Shown: positions 34,438 to 47,270, counted from the first letter of the stretch. The stretch: DNA of 64,000 nucleotides from Narthecium ossifragum (GCA_963920575.1 OY986966.1:206130-270129); one strand, 5' to 3'. Notes: generated from the sequence alone by a model not told the origin. A program made the numbers and translations.

Positions 34438-37400
34438 ATGAGCCCCTCCTCCACCTCCTCCCTCTCCATTATAAACCATCACCTCTCTTCTCTCCCCCTC
34501 CGCTCCCCCGCCGCCTCCTCCTCTTCTTCTTCTTGCTCTTCTTACACTTGTTATTCATGTCCTCCTACTGTCCTTTCGATCTCGAGGAGGGGAAGGCCGC
34601 AGGGTTTTGCATCCCTGCGATTGAGCGCCTCCCGGCAGCGCTACCGAGTTGTGAAGCTGTGGGCGGTCAACGCGGATGAGAGCATGTCGATCGAAGAGGT
34701 CAAGGACGCTGAGCAGCCGCTCCTGGGGGATCCCAAGGCCAACAGGCCTCGCCGCATTGCTCTCTTCGTGGAGCCCTCTCCCTTCGCGTGAGCATTCCCC
34801 CCCCTCATCCTGCCTCTTTTTCATGCGTTTTCTTGCTTGCTTGTGTACACTTACCAGTGGTTGAAAATGGGGGCCTTTTTAGGGGCAATTGGTTCTAATC
34901 GAACTCCGATTTTGAAATGGGGTTCACAGTTGTCCTCCTCCTCCTCATCCGGATTTTGTTGCTGCGACCGAGATGATTTATATCCCTTTTTTGCTTTAAT
35001 TTTCGGCTCTTTTTTTTTTTGGTTAATGCTGCTTCTTCCAGATTGGTGGATAATTCTTTTATTTATTTATACATTGGTGTTCACCAGAACCTATACTTAA
35101 TTATCAATAGCACCAACACTGCAAGAAGCCTATCACTAGCACGTGCTGGTGCATTGTTAACCTCCTATTTATGGGTTTAAAATGTGCTATCTTTGATATT
35201 GTGCTAAATTCCTATTTGGCAGTTATGTCTCGGGATATAAAAATCGGTTCCAGAATTTCATCAAGAATCTGCGCGAAATGGGAGATGAGGTATATGAGCT
35301 CTTACTTGACAGTACCTTTAGGATAGATGAATTGCTTAGCTTTCTCTGGATTATTGTGTGAGATGTACACTACATGAGGTGACCTAGTTTAATACCCCTT
35401 TTCTCGTATGCTTCTAGAAATTCAACTTTTGTGAATCAGTGTTGCCTTTTTCATGGCTTTAGATTCATCCAAATAACCAAGATGTCTTCTTGGTGGTTGG
35501 TGCAGGTTATTGTTGTGACAACCCATGAAGGAGTGCCTCAGGAGTTCTATGGAGCAAAATTGGTTGGTTCATGGAGGTACTTGGCATTTACTTCATATGA
35601 ACTTACATTGACGATGAAATTTTTTGTTCCAGTCACTATGTTGAAGTATGGCACAATAATGACTTATCAACAGCAAATATGGTACATCTATGGCACTGAA
35701 TAGCTAATGACTTATCAACAGAAAATATGGTACATCTTTGGTACTGAATAGCTAGCTCTAAAATTTTCGGGGATGCCAACTGCTTGGTTGTTAAATAATA
35801 AGATGATGTTGCAATGTATGCTTGCACAATTTATCTTAGCCAACTGTTGCATAAAGTTGTTTGACAAGAAACTCGATTAGGTGATGGACATATGCGACTT
35901 GTCTATATGTCGCTCTGTCATTGTGAACAAATAATGCAAGCTTCTCATATCTGATAAATGCAATGCTTGAAATAAGTTTTCATCTTTTGTGCACTGATGT
36001 CACTTTTTGACAAGATTTTTCCTAGTGAGTTGGCTTATCTTCTTCTTTCGATTCTTACAATCAGTGATTGCTTTCTTTGTAGCTTTCCCTGCCCATGGTA
36101 CAATAAAGTACCACTTTCGCTGGCACTCAGCCCTAGAATAATTTCGGAAGTGAGAAAATTCAAGCCAGATATAATACATGCTTCTTCACCTGGGATCATG
36201 GTAATTATGACCACCAAGAAATCTTGTAGGTACAATTTTTATTTTTCTTTGCAAGGAACTTAAACTTTTGCAAACAAAATCCAGGTATTCGGTGCTCTTA
36301 TAATTGCTAAGCTGCTCTGTGTCCCGCTAGTGATGTCCTATCATACGCATGTTCCAATGTAAGTTCTCCCACAGATTATTTGGTGGTTCTATGATTCCTC
36401 TTACATGTTTGTAGTTATGATATTTTTTTTGCTGAAAGCTTGTAATATTTAAATGACTTAGTACAATATTGAACGCAAAGATTATGGTTATTTGAGTTTA
36501 TAGGTGATTTAAGAGCTATGCATCCCACATGTTGGCTGTTTTAATGAATTTTTGTGCACATGAATTTGCAGTAAAGCCGTTACCAAGTGCATTAAGATAC
36601 TAATACTCTCCTTGCATTATCCAACTGCAAATATACTCTGTTGGGCTTTTATGGATTTGTGATGTACGTGGGAAGAAAAGCCTAAAACTTAAACGATCTA
36701 ATATGACAGAGAAACTCCATGGGACGAATTGTCCAAAGGGACGATGCTTAAAATTTTCTTCCGTTGGTTTGTTATTTAAACTCATCTATTTGTTCAAGAT
36801 CAATGCTGTAGGAATGTAATTCTTTTTGCAGGGTATATATATTTAAAAGCTTCAACTTATACCAAGATTTGCAGAATTTGAATTCTGCATGTTCTTGCAT
36901 GTGGTTCCTAGGAGGCATACCTGAATCTTGTATCGAGTATTAGTGTTTTACAAGCATGGCAAGTATATCAGCATTAGTTGTTTTTGTAAATATATGACAT
37001 TTGTTTTTGAAAAGCTCTTATGGTTGTGCAACAGATACATTCCCAGATACACATTCAGTTGGTTGGTGACACCCATGTGGCTGGTCATAAGTAAGCTTTT
37101 GTGGCTTCCCTTGTTTAACTATGATTGCTTTTCTCATATTTATGGCTACTGACATATCAAATTCGTTGTTATGTCTCTCAAGAATTCCTTCATAGAGCTG
37201 CTGATCTTACACTGGTGCCATCAGCTGCTATCAGCAGAGATCTTCTAGCTGCACGCGTAACAGCAGGTAGATGAGCAACCAATTTCCAACATATTTTTTT
37301 TTTGTTGTTGTGTTGCTGATGGATTGCTTGTTTTACAGCTAATAAAATACGCCTTTGGAACAAGGGTGTTGACTCTGATAGCTTCAACCCTCGCTATTGC

Positions 37401-38670
37401 AGCCATGAAATGCGAGTTAGGCTGAGGTACTCTCTCTCGCTCTCCCTCTCGCTCTCCCTCTCTGGCCTCAGCTGATTCTGAGTTGTGTTGGCAGTGGTGG
37501 GGAACCCGAGAAACCATTGATTGTTCATGTTGGGCGCTTGGGGGTTGAGAAGAGCTTGGACTTTCTGAAACAGTAAGTTCCTAATTTTGTATGACATCGT
37601 TACTTGCATTCATGTTGAAGCTGTGGTCTCTGCATTTTATTTTTGCATGAACTATTAAAGTTAGAGATGATACTCTCGGCACAAGCCTGGTATATCTTAT
37701 CTGCCTGAGCTTTAAAACTCTATTATGCATGAGCCTTAATCACAGTCTCCAATTGCTCTGTCAGTGTGCATTGAATTCATTTTGGTTTTAGTCAATTTCT
37801 GATAATCTTCTATCATATTGCCACATAATTGCTCATCACATCTGATTGTATGGATTCCCCTGGTTCTTTTCAGTTGGTGTCAATATGCGATAAATTTTTA
37901 GCCTTTGACTGATGGAATGTGTGCGTGGACAGGGTTATGGATAGACTTCCAGGAGCAAGGATCGCATTCATAGGAGATGGACCATATAGGTAAGCTATTT
38001 TCCCACTGTGACATGAAGACAATTGCTTGGGCAATTTTCTATAGATCTTCTTAGTTCTGTGCAGTATAATCATTGATTAAATTCACGTTTATGGGTATAT
38101 AATGAGTTCAGTAACTTGCTTCTAGTTAATCTTTGCTGCAGTCGTTGACAAATGAACCCTTTCTGTCTAGTCAGGAGTGAACTGGAAAAGATGTTCTCTG
38201 GCATGGCTGCAGTTTTCACAGGAATGCTTCAAGGTGAGGAGCTCTCACAGGCATACGCCAGCGGGGATATTTTTGTGATGCCTTCAGAATCTGAGACTCT
38301 GGGCCTAGTTGTGTTGGAGGCCATGTCATCTGGGGTCCCGGTTGTCGCAGCTCGGGCAGGAGGGATAATAGATATCATTCCAGAGGACCAGGATGGCAAG
38401 ACCAGCTTCCTATACACTCCCGGTGACCTTGATGACTGTGTTGGCAAGATCGAGCAGCTTTTGTCTTCCAATGAATTCAGAGAGGCAATGGGAAAGGCTG
38501 CAAGGGAGGAGATGGAGAAGTTCGACTGGCGAGAGGCCACACGGGTCATCCGCAATGAACAGTATAACGCAGCCATCTGGTTCTGGCGAAAGAAGAGAGC
38601 ACAACTACTCGGACCATTCCAGCGGTTGTATAGAAAGTTCTTCAGATCCCCAGAAATCACCTACGGGTGA
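34438..38670 (+). CDS. SQD2: Sulfoquinovosyl transferase SQD2, GT4 family, plastid
   Basis: Eleven exons join in frame to 512 residues: 34438-34787, 35223-35289, 35506-35576, 36083-36200, 36285-36358, 37035-37090, 37183-37266, 37339-37426, 37495-37572, 37933-37989 and 38175-38670. SQD2 transfers sulfoquinovose from UDP-sulfoquinovose to diacylglycerol at the plastid envelope, giving SQDG. Residues 1-80 are Ser-rich without acids, a transit peptide. The GT-B fold shows RRIALFVEPSPFAYVSGYKN, IVVTTHEGVP, SYHTHVP, IVHVGRLGVEKSLDF and the donor-site E-x7-E region MPSESETLGLVVLEAM. The length equals the Arabidopsis protein within two residues. An upstream ATG at 34180 is in frame, but the ATG at 34438 gives the family N-terminus. 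A P1BS-like site and a CT microsatellite lie upstream. A 48-bp duplication lies in intron 3. Confidence 0.96.
35657..35752. repeat. 48-bp tandem duplication in SQD2 intron 3
   Basis: Two copies, 35657-35704 and 35705-35752, differ at about three positions and begin TAATGACTTATCAACAG. Confidence 0.95.
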
Positions 38671-40270
38671 GCTGTGATCCGTGGAGCGTATGTTGCGGTC
38701 AATAGTGTCATTTTTATGTAGTGGCGTTGAAGGATTTCCTCAGGAAGGGTAGGGGTGATTGTTTGGTTGGACTTAATTATTTTCATGTACATTAGACGAC
38801 CACAGAGTGATTATTTGTGCTTGCTCAAGCAACAATGACAGCCATTAATTTAGTGAATGTTGGTTATTTTGCATCTACTGTTGTCTTCTACAATAAATAG
38901 CTGTATTCAGCCTCGCTCCTTCGATTTAATGGCTTTATCAGTATGGCTATTTCCACTTACATGATCCAAAGGCATGGCCTTTACCAGTCATTTGGTTGCA
39001 TCTAGCACCTTTCTCTTCTCAAACTAAGCTAGCCGATATTAGAACATCCGGAGCTGACATGCAACACATAACAAAACTGTGAAGTAATCTTAATCTTAAG
39101 AAAGGGATGGAGCGTTCCTATTACATGGCTCAAGTGAGGAGACATCTGCAACTTCAGGCTAAGCTTATAATACTCCCTGGTGCTGGTATTCCAATAACAT
39201 GCTAGGCGAATAGTTTAAAGGCTCCCCTTTTTTTCATGAGTTGAAGCCCGAGGGCTAGGGGTTACATAACTTACATTAATGCCTTTGAAAGAGAGCTAGG
39301 ACACCCCGTGAAGATCCATCCAAAACCCCGTTAGCTAGTTCTACACCACTGGGCTACTCTATCCATCATATCAATACATAAACACAGCGTGTACACAAAA
39401 ACAATAGAGTTTAATGACAAACACTTCTACCCATATTTCTCTAATGAGCCCCTCTACATCATTAGGCCAAAGCCTATTACTCATATTTACCAAACAGTAG
39501 CAGTTTTTGTTTAGACGATTTATCATACATTTCCATCCCATCCCTTCTGATTCAGGGAGTATCTAATGAAACTGATGCAGAAGAATCCCCTTCACCAGCA
39601 AAACATTACGCCTCAGCTGGCTTTTGTACGCAACCATGTCAGAAAAACTGCAATTTCATTTCTACTATCTGTATAATCACTGACAAACTGGAGATCCATA
39701 ACTATGCCACTCGTAAGACAACACGAACAACGAACTCAGCAACTCTGAAGACCACTAAGTCTGACTGGACGTTGTTAACAACCATTGTTCCGCCCATACT
39801 CCCGTAAGCATACAATCTTAATCTGACACGAAATCAAAAAAATTCCCGTGTGTGTATATACTTAACCCAGAACATAGACTTTGTGTAACAGGAGAACACC
39901 ACAGAGAAAGGCGTATGCAAAAACATAAGCTTTCGATCGCTTTCGTCTCTTCTGAACATGCCCGAGGCGCTTTTCTTATGCCATTGCGGTACTTGAGGTT
40001 ATCTGGACCATTGCCACAATCATTCTCCCGAACCTTGCGTCCTTAATGTCCTGTTGATACCTTGCTGTTGAAATCAGTGATCTATGTGGAATTTCTGACT
40101 TGAATAAAGACAGCAAGCTGATGACAGGTGAATATGCATACCAAAGCAACAGACTCATAAAACCAACTCTTTCCAACCTCTTCCGCAACAAACTCTATAA
40201 GTTCCAACAATAATGAGCAAGATATCTAATGTCATTCACATTACGACTCAGATGCACACCTCAGAGCTGG
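38671..40270. other. Intergenic between convergent SQD2 and JOSL
   Basis: This stretch holds the 3' UTRs. A T-run at about 39228-39236 followed by GAAGCCCGAGGGC could be the reversed poly-A end of an old LINE, but no target duplication was identified. No gene is seen. Confidence 0.4.
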
Positions 40271-41321
40271 TCAATGGTCATGCAAAACGATTAAAATTTC
40301 TCCACCCTCACTGATGACAACGTCCAAAAACTCAGTCACCTCTTCATCATGTTGGAATGCTTTCGCTGCTTTAAGATCACTATCCAAATTGTACCAGATA
40401 CCATCAATTTTTCGCAGAGTGGCCCAATGCCTACCTCTCCAAAGGCCACGAAACCTCCTCACCGGGATGTTAAGCATGATACCCATCAAATTTTCATCGA
40501 CGAGATTGATACAAGAAGCTCCATTGCGACGGTCATGCCAATGAACCTTTTTTCTTCTACTTTCTAGTGCCGCAATAAGTACATTTACATCATAGTTTCC
40601 CGTCAACACATTGTGGTGGGGCTTAAAGATGACAGTTAGAGGATTCCATCTATCCGTGTCAGGATCGTTAAGAATCAGTTTGTCGGCAATGACATCCAAC
40701 TCGGCCCGACTGAATGAATTTTTTTCCTGAATGAGAAAAAAGCTGCTGAAGCACAAGAAAAATACGAGCAGAAATGGACAACTTGCACAGAAATCTTAAT
40801 CAATGCAAAAAAAAAAAAAAAAAGATTATAGGAACAAACAGTCTGCTCTATGTCCTCTACATAAAGGGCATCATATCAATAGCTAACTAAGATCTGATTC
40901 GCTGTGTCTACAAGCAGACCATTTTCCATGCTTAAAGGCCATTGTTAGACATCATCATAAAGGACAAGTAGAATATCGTGTAGCGGATAATGGGTTTTAA
41001 GATCTCGATCAAAACAGTGATCTCTAAAATTATCAAATATATCTCCTAATCTCATGTCAGAAGAGGGTGGATCCCTAAAATTTTCTATTGATGCCACCCC
41101 AAAAGCGTCTCTTCTTCGTAGATCACTAATCTACGAAGGCAAAAGTTAACAGCTGTGTGTGAAAAAGAAGAAGGAAGTGAAGGAAAACACAGACAAGCAA
41201 TTCATCAAACATCACATAGTTGGAGGATGGTCAATTCACAAACCTGAAGAAGATTATTGAGTGCGTGCAACAAGCAGAATTGCAACCTCTGCTTCTCGTG
41301 ATATACCTCGTGATTCTCCAT
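40271..41321 (-). CDS. JOSL: Josephin-domain deubiquitinase (JOSL, ataxin-3-like without UIMs)
   Basis: Two exons, 41244-41321 and 40271-40726, encode 177 residues, essentially a bare Josephin domain. The protease triad is visible: Cys16 in QFCLLHALNN, His126 in GRHWATLRKI and Asp141 in WYNLDSD, the position of ataxin-3 Asn134. Gln14, two residues before the Cys, may serve the oxyanion hole. No ubiquitin-interacting motif follows. The reading frame stays open upstream of the chosen ATG, but a TTTGCAG acceptor sits six bases before it, suggesting a 5'-UTR intron. The start chosen gives the N-terminus of the Arabidopsis protein. JOSL lies between THIC and PHT4;1 in Arabidopsis, and all three are present here. 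Confidence 0.9.
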
Positions 41322-42422
41322 GGGAACCTGCAAAGCGCCGCCGGGTAGAAACTTGCAAATTAAAGAGCTCGTGGGACCAGAGACCATCGCAAACAACATA
41401 AACGCTACGCTGAAGGCTATATTTATCAAGATTCAAGTTTGCATCTTGTCATTCGATCTTTGTTACAGTAGCCCAACCCCAACCAACGAACGATGAAAAC
41501 CCTAGAGATCCAATATCTTGTGCATCAAATTTTGCAAATTTAGGTGGCAAAAACAGAGAGGATGGAACAGTATATGGAATCACCGTCCGACAAAACCCAC
41601 GAGATGTCTAAAATTCCGATGAAAGTGATAATCGCAAATGTCGTTGGGTGCGCAGCGTGCAGTCATCGGACAAATTGGGTTTCGGATAAGAGATTTAGTG
41701 AGAGAGAGCGCTAAAGACTTGTCCTCTTAACTTCCATCGGGACTCTCATACCATACATACATAGTTGAATCGAGAATAAAGAGGAGGAGATGATACCTCA
41801 CAGCCGCTGGACTCGCGGTCGCGGTCGAGGTTGCGGTTGCTGCGGGGGGGCAACCAAACACAACGGCGGTGGAGACGCTAATAACCAAATAGATAGACAT
41901 GGAGGCGTGGACGCTTCCTTTCTAGTTTTGTACTAGTAATTCATCATGTGCCAATTGGGTTCCATTAGTTAAAGGCTGAAACCATATCCTGGCCGTCGGA
42001 TCGCCAATCAGAAATCGCTTGGTCGGTCCATCAAAGCAGAGAAGATGGATAACAAATTGGCTGTGCCTGTGCGAGATGAGATGTCAGTCACTTGGTTGGT
42101 CATTTGATAGGGGCTTTGTTGTTTATGTTAATTTCCAATATTCAGAATAAAAAAGATCATGTAAAAAAATCCTCGATCGCAACAATTGTTTTTTTATTTA
42201 TTTATGAAATGATCTGAGCTATATGATCTCAAATGACTCCGACAATTGTTAGTATCCTCAAGTCCTCGATCGCATGACAATACAATAGTGCTATATATGT
42301 TGTTTCTAATTTATAAGTGTCACTTTGCTTCTCTGTAAGAATTAATTGGGAGTGGCCTTTGATCCAGAAATTATTAATTGGGTATGGCATGCATGTTCCA
42401 GTCTGGATCGATTTAGCTATCA
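41322..42422. other. Intergenic: JOSL leader/promoter and BAHD 3' flank
   Basis: The first ~500 bp upstream of JOSL look like leader and promoter, including a GCGGTCGCGGTCGAGG tract near 41816. I see no other gene. Confidence 0.45.
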
Positions 42423-43913
42423 TCAAGGCTCAATATAATATAATGAATGGCTCATGAATGCATCTGGTTCCGAGACATGGCGCATGAGCTCGTCATCACC
42501 CAGCAGCGCCGCCATGGTCTCCGGCGCGAGGCACACTTCAAGCTCCACACTCCCGCCCCCGTCCCTCCCGGGAAACGCTGACATCTTCCCGTCGAACTTA
42601 TTCGCCTTCCCACTCCTCACTGCCAATGGTTTTCCCCATCCCAAGTCATTGTTGTCGTACATCGGGAAGCGAGGCGAGCTTCCCATCGTCACTCCGGCCC
42701 CATCTGGGTTCCCCAGCGGGAAACACCTCGGCGCCGCCTCCCACTCCGCAACCACCGCCCTCACCCTCTTGTCATCGTACCCTATCACGTTCTTATGAAG
42801 CAGAGCCGCCACCCACCGGAGGTCTCTGCCCACCACCTCACTCACCGTCGCAGTGGTGGGGATGCTCTGAATCGCGTTGCCGAAATAGTACGGGTCCACC
42901 CGCGGCACCAATCTATGCCGGCAGTTCACCGCCATCCGGAACGTCGTGGTGGCGTCCGCCGCGAGGTGTTTTCTCGCGCGCGTCACCGACCTCCAGAGCT
43001 GCGCGCATAGCGACTGGAAGGACGAGATCTCCTCCTTCCTGTCGTCGGTCTCCTTGGCGTAGACCTCTGCCATCGAGCAGTCGATGGCCGGCTTACGGAT
43101 AGATTGGTTTGCCCTGAATTTTAGCTCCAGGATCGCCTCCCGGCTGAAGTGGAAGACGCGCTCCCGCAGCGGAGCGTCGACCGGGAACGTGACCTCGGGA
43201 CCGGTGTCATTGGAAAACCGGAGCACAGCATCGGATTCGGGGAAGTAATTACGCCGGAAGTCCGGGGAACGGGAGATGGTGAGGCCACCGGTGCGGCAGA
43301 GCTCGGCCCAGGCGTTGAAGAAGTTCCAGAAGGAGGTGCCGTCGACGACGGCGTGATTGGCTGCGCAGCCGAGGAAGACTGCGCCGTCTGCCAGCTCGGT
43401 GAGCTGGAAGGCGGCCAGTGGGAGGAAATGGCCGGCGTAGCTGACGACGCCGTCAAGAGGGAAGAAAGCTCTGAAGGCCTGAGGGACGTCGGAGGGGAGG
43501 TCGGGGAGGAGGAGCGGGAGGGAGAGGGAGGGGGCGACGGCGTGGGCGAAGGGGACGCCGGAGTCGTCGCAAGATAGGAAGATACGAGCTGCGTCGATGG
43601 AGAGGCGGCCAGCGAGTGGGGGGAAGAGGGAGAGGGCGCGGGAGAGGGAGTGAGTGAGGAGGGAGAGGAGTACTGGTGCTATGGGTATGGGCGGAGATGG
43701 GAAAAGGAGGCCCTTTTGGATGTAGTGGCACGACAGCATGGGGAGGTCGGAGGGACTGAGCTTGAGCTCTCCCATGCTGGATTTCTGGTCAGGGTACACT
43801 ACGCACTTGGACACTATGGTCACACTACTAGTCACACAAGCGCTAGCTGAAGAGGAGGGTTGTACTGATGATGAGTGGTACATGATCTCCTTCTTCATGT
43901 CTGATCTGTGCAT
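42423..43913 (-). CDS. BAHD-family acyltransferase
   Basis: A single exon of 496 residues. BAHD enzymes transfer acyl groups from acyl-CoA to alcohols or amines in the cytosol. The catalytic HxxxD is NHAVVD (His187, Asp191), and the structural DFGWG motif appears as DLGWGKP at 423. The sequence resembles the group of uncharacterised acetyltransferases like At3g50280 (YPDQKSSMGELKLSPSDLPMLSCHYIQKG; FFPLDGVVSYAGH). Substrate cannot be predicted. The N-terminus is about 30 Ser-rich residues longer than usual. Other in-frame ATGs lie at codons 6 and 11, so the true start could be slightly downstream. There is no transit or signal peptide of classical type. High GC and no intron fit monocot single-exon genes. 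Confidence 0.92.
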   Translation of the reverse strand: MHRSDMKKEIMYHSSSVQPSSSASACVTSSVTIVSKCVVYPDQKSSMGELKLSPSDLPMLSCHYIQKGLLFPSPPIPIAPVLLSLLTHSLSRALSLFPPLAGRLSIDAARIFLSCDDSGVPFAHAVAPSLSLPLLLPDLPSDVPQAFRAFFPLDGVVSYAGHFLPLAAFQLTELADGAVFLGCAANHAVVDGTSFWNFFNAWAELCRTGGLTISRSPDFRRNYFPESDAVLRFSNDTGPEVTFPVDAPLRERVFHFSREAILELKFRANQSIRKPAIDCSMAEVYAKETDDRKEEISSFQSLCAQLWRSVTRARKHLAADATTTFRMAVNCRHRLVPRVDPYYFGNAIQSIPTTATVSEVVGRDLRWVAALLHKNVIGYDDKRVRAVVAEWEAAPRCFPLGNPDGAGVTMGSSPRFPMYDNNDLGWGKPLAVRSGKANKFDGKMSAFPGRDGGGSVELEVCLAPETMAALLGDDELMRHVSEPDAFMSHSLYYIEP

Positions 43914-45410
43914 GATTACTAACTAGCTAGCTAGCTAACTAACTACCTGCATGCGCGCGGCTGTGATCTAATTAATTTGTTTTGGAAGTTGGAGCTAGCT
44001 AGTGGAGAGTACTGGATGGAGAGGGGATGGATGCATGCATGAGAATTACTTATAATTTATAGACATGTATGGGGAACACTACTACTCACTAGTACTGTCA
44101 TGCATTTGATCATCTGGATACCTTAGCCACTAGCTAGCTAGCACAGTGTTCTCGTAGAGAAACACGTACGTGTCCATCCTGTTATCCAGTAGGCTCCCAG
44201 ATCGACCCAGTACCAACTTGGTTCACTCTCTCTGCTGGCAACTTGTTGGCAATTGGGAAAGGGGGGGGTACTCAGTACTGTGATGGGAGGAGAGTCGTGG
44301 CCTCCTCCAGGCTCCAGCTTTGCTGGAGTATGGTGTTTTAAGGAGCCGTCCATGGCCGGCCCTTACCTCCAACTACAACTAAAGAGTAAAGAGTGATATA
44401 TTAAGAAAAGATTGAAGCCATGTACGATATTGCGCGTTGGTGAAGCGAAGATATCGGTAACAGAGACTTCCATAAGCCAGGTTCAATGGTTGCATCCCCC
44501 TCTTCAGGCAAGTTGATGTTCTTTATACAGCTTGGGCTTGGTGTCCCATGCTGCCAAAGCTGTCAAAAGCCATGCAACGGGTGCCACTTATTATTATGTC
44601 TGCAGAGCTTATCGAGAACAGAAAGCACCACCCTCAAATCCCCCCTGCCTAGAGATATATTTAGATTTAGCAGGCGAAATATATAAATCTAGCAGAGCTT
44701 TTTCCTGTTTGAGTTGTAGCTGCATGCGGCTTAACTTTATAAGAGAAATAAATAAATATATAGGTACATAAATCAATTAATAGCGAACAGGTCGTAGTTC
44801 AATGGGTGGGTTCAGTCGCATACGTACCTTAATAATAAGAAAAAGAAATGATGCAGGCAGGCAGGCAGGTGGGCTGTATACAGGCGCTCCCAGTCCCTCT
44901 CATGAATTCCTGTTTAATTGTTTAATGAGCACCGATCGACCATCGTCGCATTATTATTAGCAGCATATATATAGAGCATTCCAATCATGTGATCGCCAGA
45001 ATGATGAAACAGCTGATCAGGACCAAAGCTATCTACATCAATTCTATTCATCTGGACGAAGGTTAGGAGAAATTTATTAATCATGATAATGCCTTCCAAA
45101 CAAGGCAAACTTGTCACTTCAAAAATTGCTAGCCGTCATACAAATCTAAGAAATTTTTTTATGATTGAGACCATAATTTTTTAAGTGCCGGACGACAAAT
45201 TCGACCAGTCCAATGTAGGTAACTTGTCACCCCAAAATCATTGCCACGTGTCATGGCTTATAATAATTTCTGTCAAACCATGCATCCAAACTTAATGCGT
45301 ACGTGCGTACGTACGTACATGGATGACTTCATAATATATCAAGGAAAAAAAGAGTCATTTAATAATGTCTGACCATAATAATAATAATAATAAAGTAGCA
45401 AGTGCAGAAT
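43914..45410. other. Intergenic between BAHD gene and C2-like gene
   Basis: This stretch is AT-rich with short self-complementary tracts (CTAGCTAGCTAGC near 43925, GTACGTACGTAC near 45306). It holds the BAHD upstream region. No gene was recognised. Frames at 44138-44771 have no domain. Confidence 0.45.
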
Positions 45411-45935
45411 TTAGAAATATCTAAATCGCCCGTTTCGCCTCTTCAAATTGAGAGACATCTCAATTTTCCCATCGCCCCGCGGGGGTCGATAAAGCTCGAG
45501 TCCGACCTGATACCAGTGGTTCTGCTGGTTTATGTTGGGCAGCACCGAGCGAGCCCGGCCCACCACCACCTCCCCATTGGAAGGCCCGGGATCGACGGAG
45601 CCAACATGAACAACCTCAATGTAGAGGCGTGCATCCTCCAAAGGTCCATAGATTGGGAGTCGGAACCTTGGGCCCCATCCAGCAATAGCATATCGACTGC
45701 TGGGCAGCGGGATATGAGCCTCATCGGTTGGCACAAACGGCCCGATCCATGCAACTATATAGTCGTACGGTCCTAATGGTGAATCCGCGTCTCTTTTGAT
45801 GCCAGTAAATTCTATCTCCAGCTCCAGTGGTACTTGATATGGCGTCCTATCTATTATCGCTTGCTTGCCTTTATAGCTGCCAGCTTCCACGTTGCTCCCC
45901 CCTCTTTCCTGCCAACAATGGCTTTCATCTTCCAT
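45411..45935 (-). CDS. C2-domain-like protein, single exon, function unknown
   Basis: An uninterrupted frame of 174 residues. The pattern LELEIEFTGI, YDYIVAWIGPF, RFRLPIY, LYIEVVHVG, VVVGRARSVLPNI and a closing KIEMSLNLKR is that of the beta strands of a plant C2 domain ending in the basic strand. However, the Asp residues that bind calcium in classical C2 loops are not obvious. It could be a lineage-specific relative of small membrane-binding C2 proteins. There is no signal peptide. The first ~35 residues are polar. Composition is gene-like (GC richer than its flanks) and no other frame competes. Confidence 0.5.
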   Translation of the reverse strand: MEDESHCWQERGGSNVEAGSYKGKQAIIDRTPYQVPLELEIEFTGIKRDADSPLGPYDYIVAWIGPFVPTDEAHIPLPSSRYAIAGWGPRFRLPIYGPLEDARLYIEVVHVGSVDPGPSNGEVVVGRARSVLPNINQQNHWYQVGLELYRPPRGDGKIEMSLNLKRRNGRFRYF

Positions 45936-46979
45936 GTTGCCCCTTTTTTAATTTCCTGTTAAAAGATTTCATCAGTGAAACTATAATTAATTAAGGTTGA
46001 GAAGAACAAACGCAGGTCATTATAACTACTATATGAATAGAGTAATTTAACACATTGTAGACAGATAATTAAGAATGCATATACATGCGGTGAAATATGT
46101 TAGACTTTAAACACACATATTCTCATCGATCTATAGATGATTTAAGTTCCTGGATTAGATGATTATAGTTCAGATGATATCCGACCGACCAGAAATCATC
46201 ATGATCCTTGTGTCACATTACGTATTCCCGAACAAATAAGTAGCCCATGCTATATAGATATGCATCGGTCTTGCGTACCAAAAGGTCACAACGAACCAGT
46301 GATGTGAAAAGGTCACAACGAAGCAGTGATGTGAATCAATATATCATATCCATGGTTTAGTGGTGGTGTTGGATAATTTTATTCTTCATCTCATCAGTGT
46401 GCAGCATGTAATTCTTGCCCTACTTTACGTTTTAATCAGAAATCTACAAACATATAATTTTACTTCCACACGATTCTAACCCTAATTTCTTTGATCATGG
46501 AGTATAATAATAATAAATCATGATAACTAAAATCTTGCATATCCTTACTTCACGTCGCTAGATATCCGTATGTTTGTATTGTACCTCGATCATGGTAATA
46601 GCTAGGTTATCATGCATGCATATAATACGCACAATAATCTAATGATTAATATTTTTAAAACGCATCCGTCAAAGTTAATAATCGTTAATCACGTCGGCAA
46701 GCATATTTTTTTACTGTAAATTTATATATATATTGTCAAAACAGAAACAAACGAGACGGTATGTAGGATGAAATAATACCTGATGCAAAAAACCCAAAAA
46801 AAAGAAGAAAAAAACGAAAGCCAAAATCTGACTGCTTGCTTTGCAAACTCCGGTCGAGAATCCGGTGAGAGATTGGAAAGAAATCATCAATACACCATTG
46901 CGGCTACAATGGCTTCTATATATGGCAGGGCTGATGAGTTTTGTTTACCTAATTAAGGTTCGACTCTTAAGTACAACCG
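45936..46979. other. Intergenic, AT-rich
   Basis: I see no gene. A clean 27-bp tandem duplication lies at 46280-46333. Confidence 0.5.
46280..46333. repeat. 27-bp tandem duplication
   Basis: Units 46280-46306 and 46307-46333 start AAAAGGTCACAACGAA and differ at one base. Confidence 0.95.
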
Positions 46980-47051
46980 GTCGTTGTAGTATAGTGGTGA
47001 GTATTCCCGCCTGTCACGCGGGTGACCCGGGTTCGATCCCCGGCAACGGCG
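46980..47051 (+). tRNA. tRNA-Asp (anticodon GTC)
   Basis: This is a 72-nt cloverleaf. The acceptor strands GTCGTTG and CAACGGC pair with one G-T wobble and discriminator G. The anticodon loop CTGTCAC carries GTC at 47013-47015 between CCCGC and GCGGG stems. The T arm has GGTTCGATCCC. No intron and no encoded CCA, as usual for nuclear tRNA genes. Confidence 0.97.
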
Positions 47052-47055
47052 GTTA

Positions 47056-47063
47056 TTTTTTTT
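47056..47063 (+). terminator. RNA polymerase III T-run terminator
   Basis: Eight T residues begin five bases after the tRNA 3' end. Confidence 0.9.
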
Positions 47064-47237
47064 GGATTCGATCTTTTCCCAGTTCTAGACTCACTAACAA
47101 TGCTAATCCACTAGATACTATATTATCATATTAGGGTAATCATTTATAAGGCTCGCAAAAATCTAAGTAGAGTTCAGACTAATATAGAATTAGTCTCCAA
47201 CCCAAAGTGGTCTTCCTATATAACGAGGACTCTTGTG

Positions 47238-47270
<33 letters not shown>

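Noticed and set aside
39225..39390. A possible reversed LINE tail
   Set aside because: There is a T-run and a LINE-like segment, but no target duplication or protein remnant.
42454..43577. Long plus-strand frames opposite the BAHD gene
   Set aside because: They are antisense shadows of a GC-rich coding exon with clear BAHD motifs on the minus strand.
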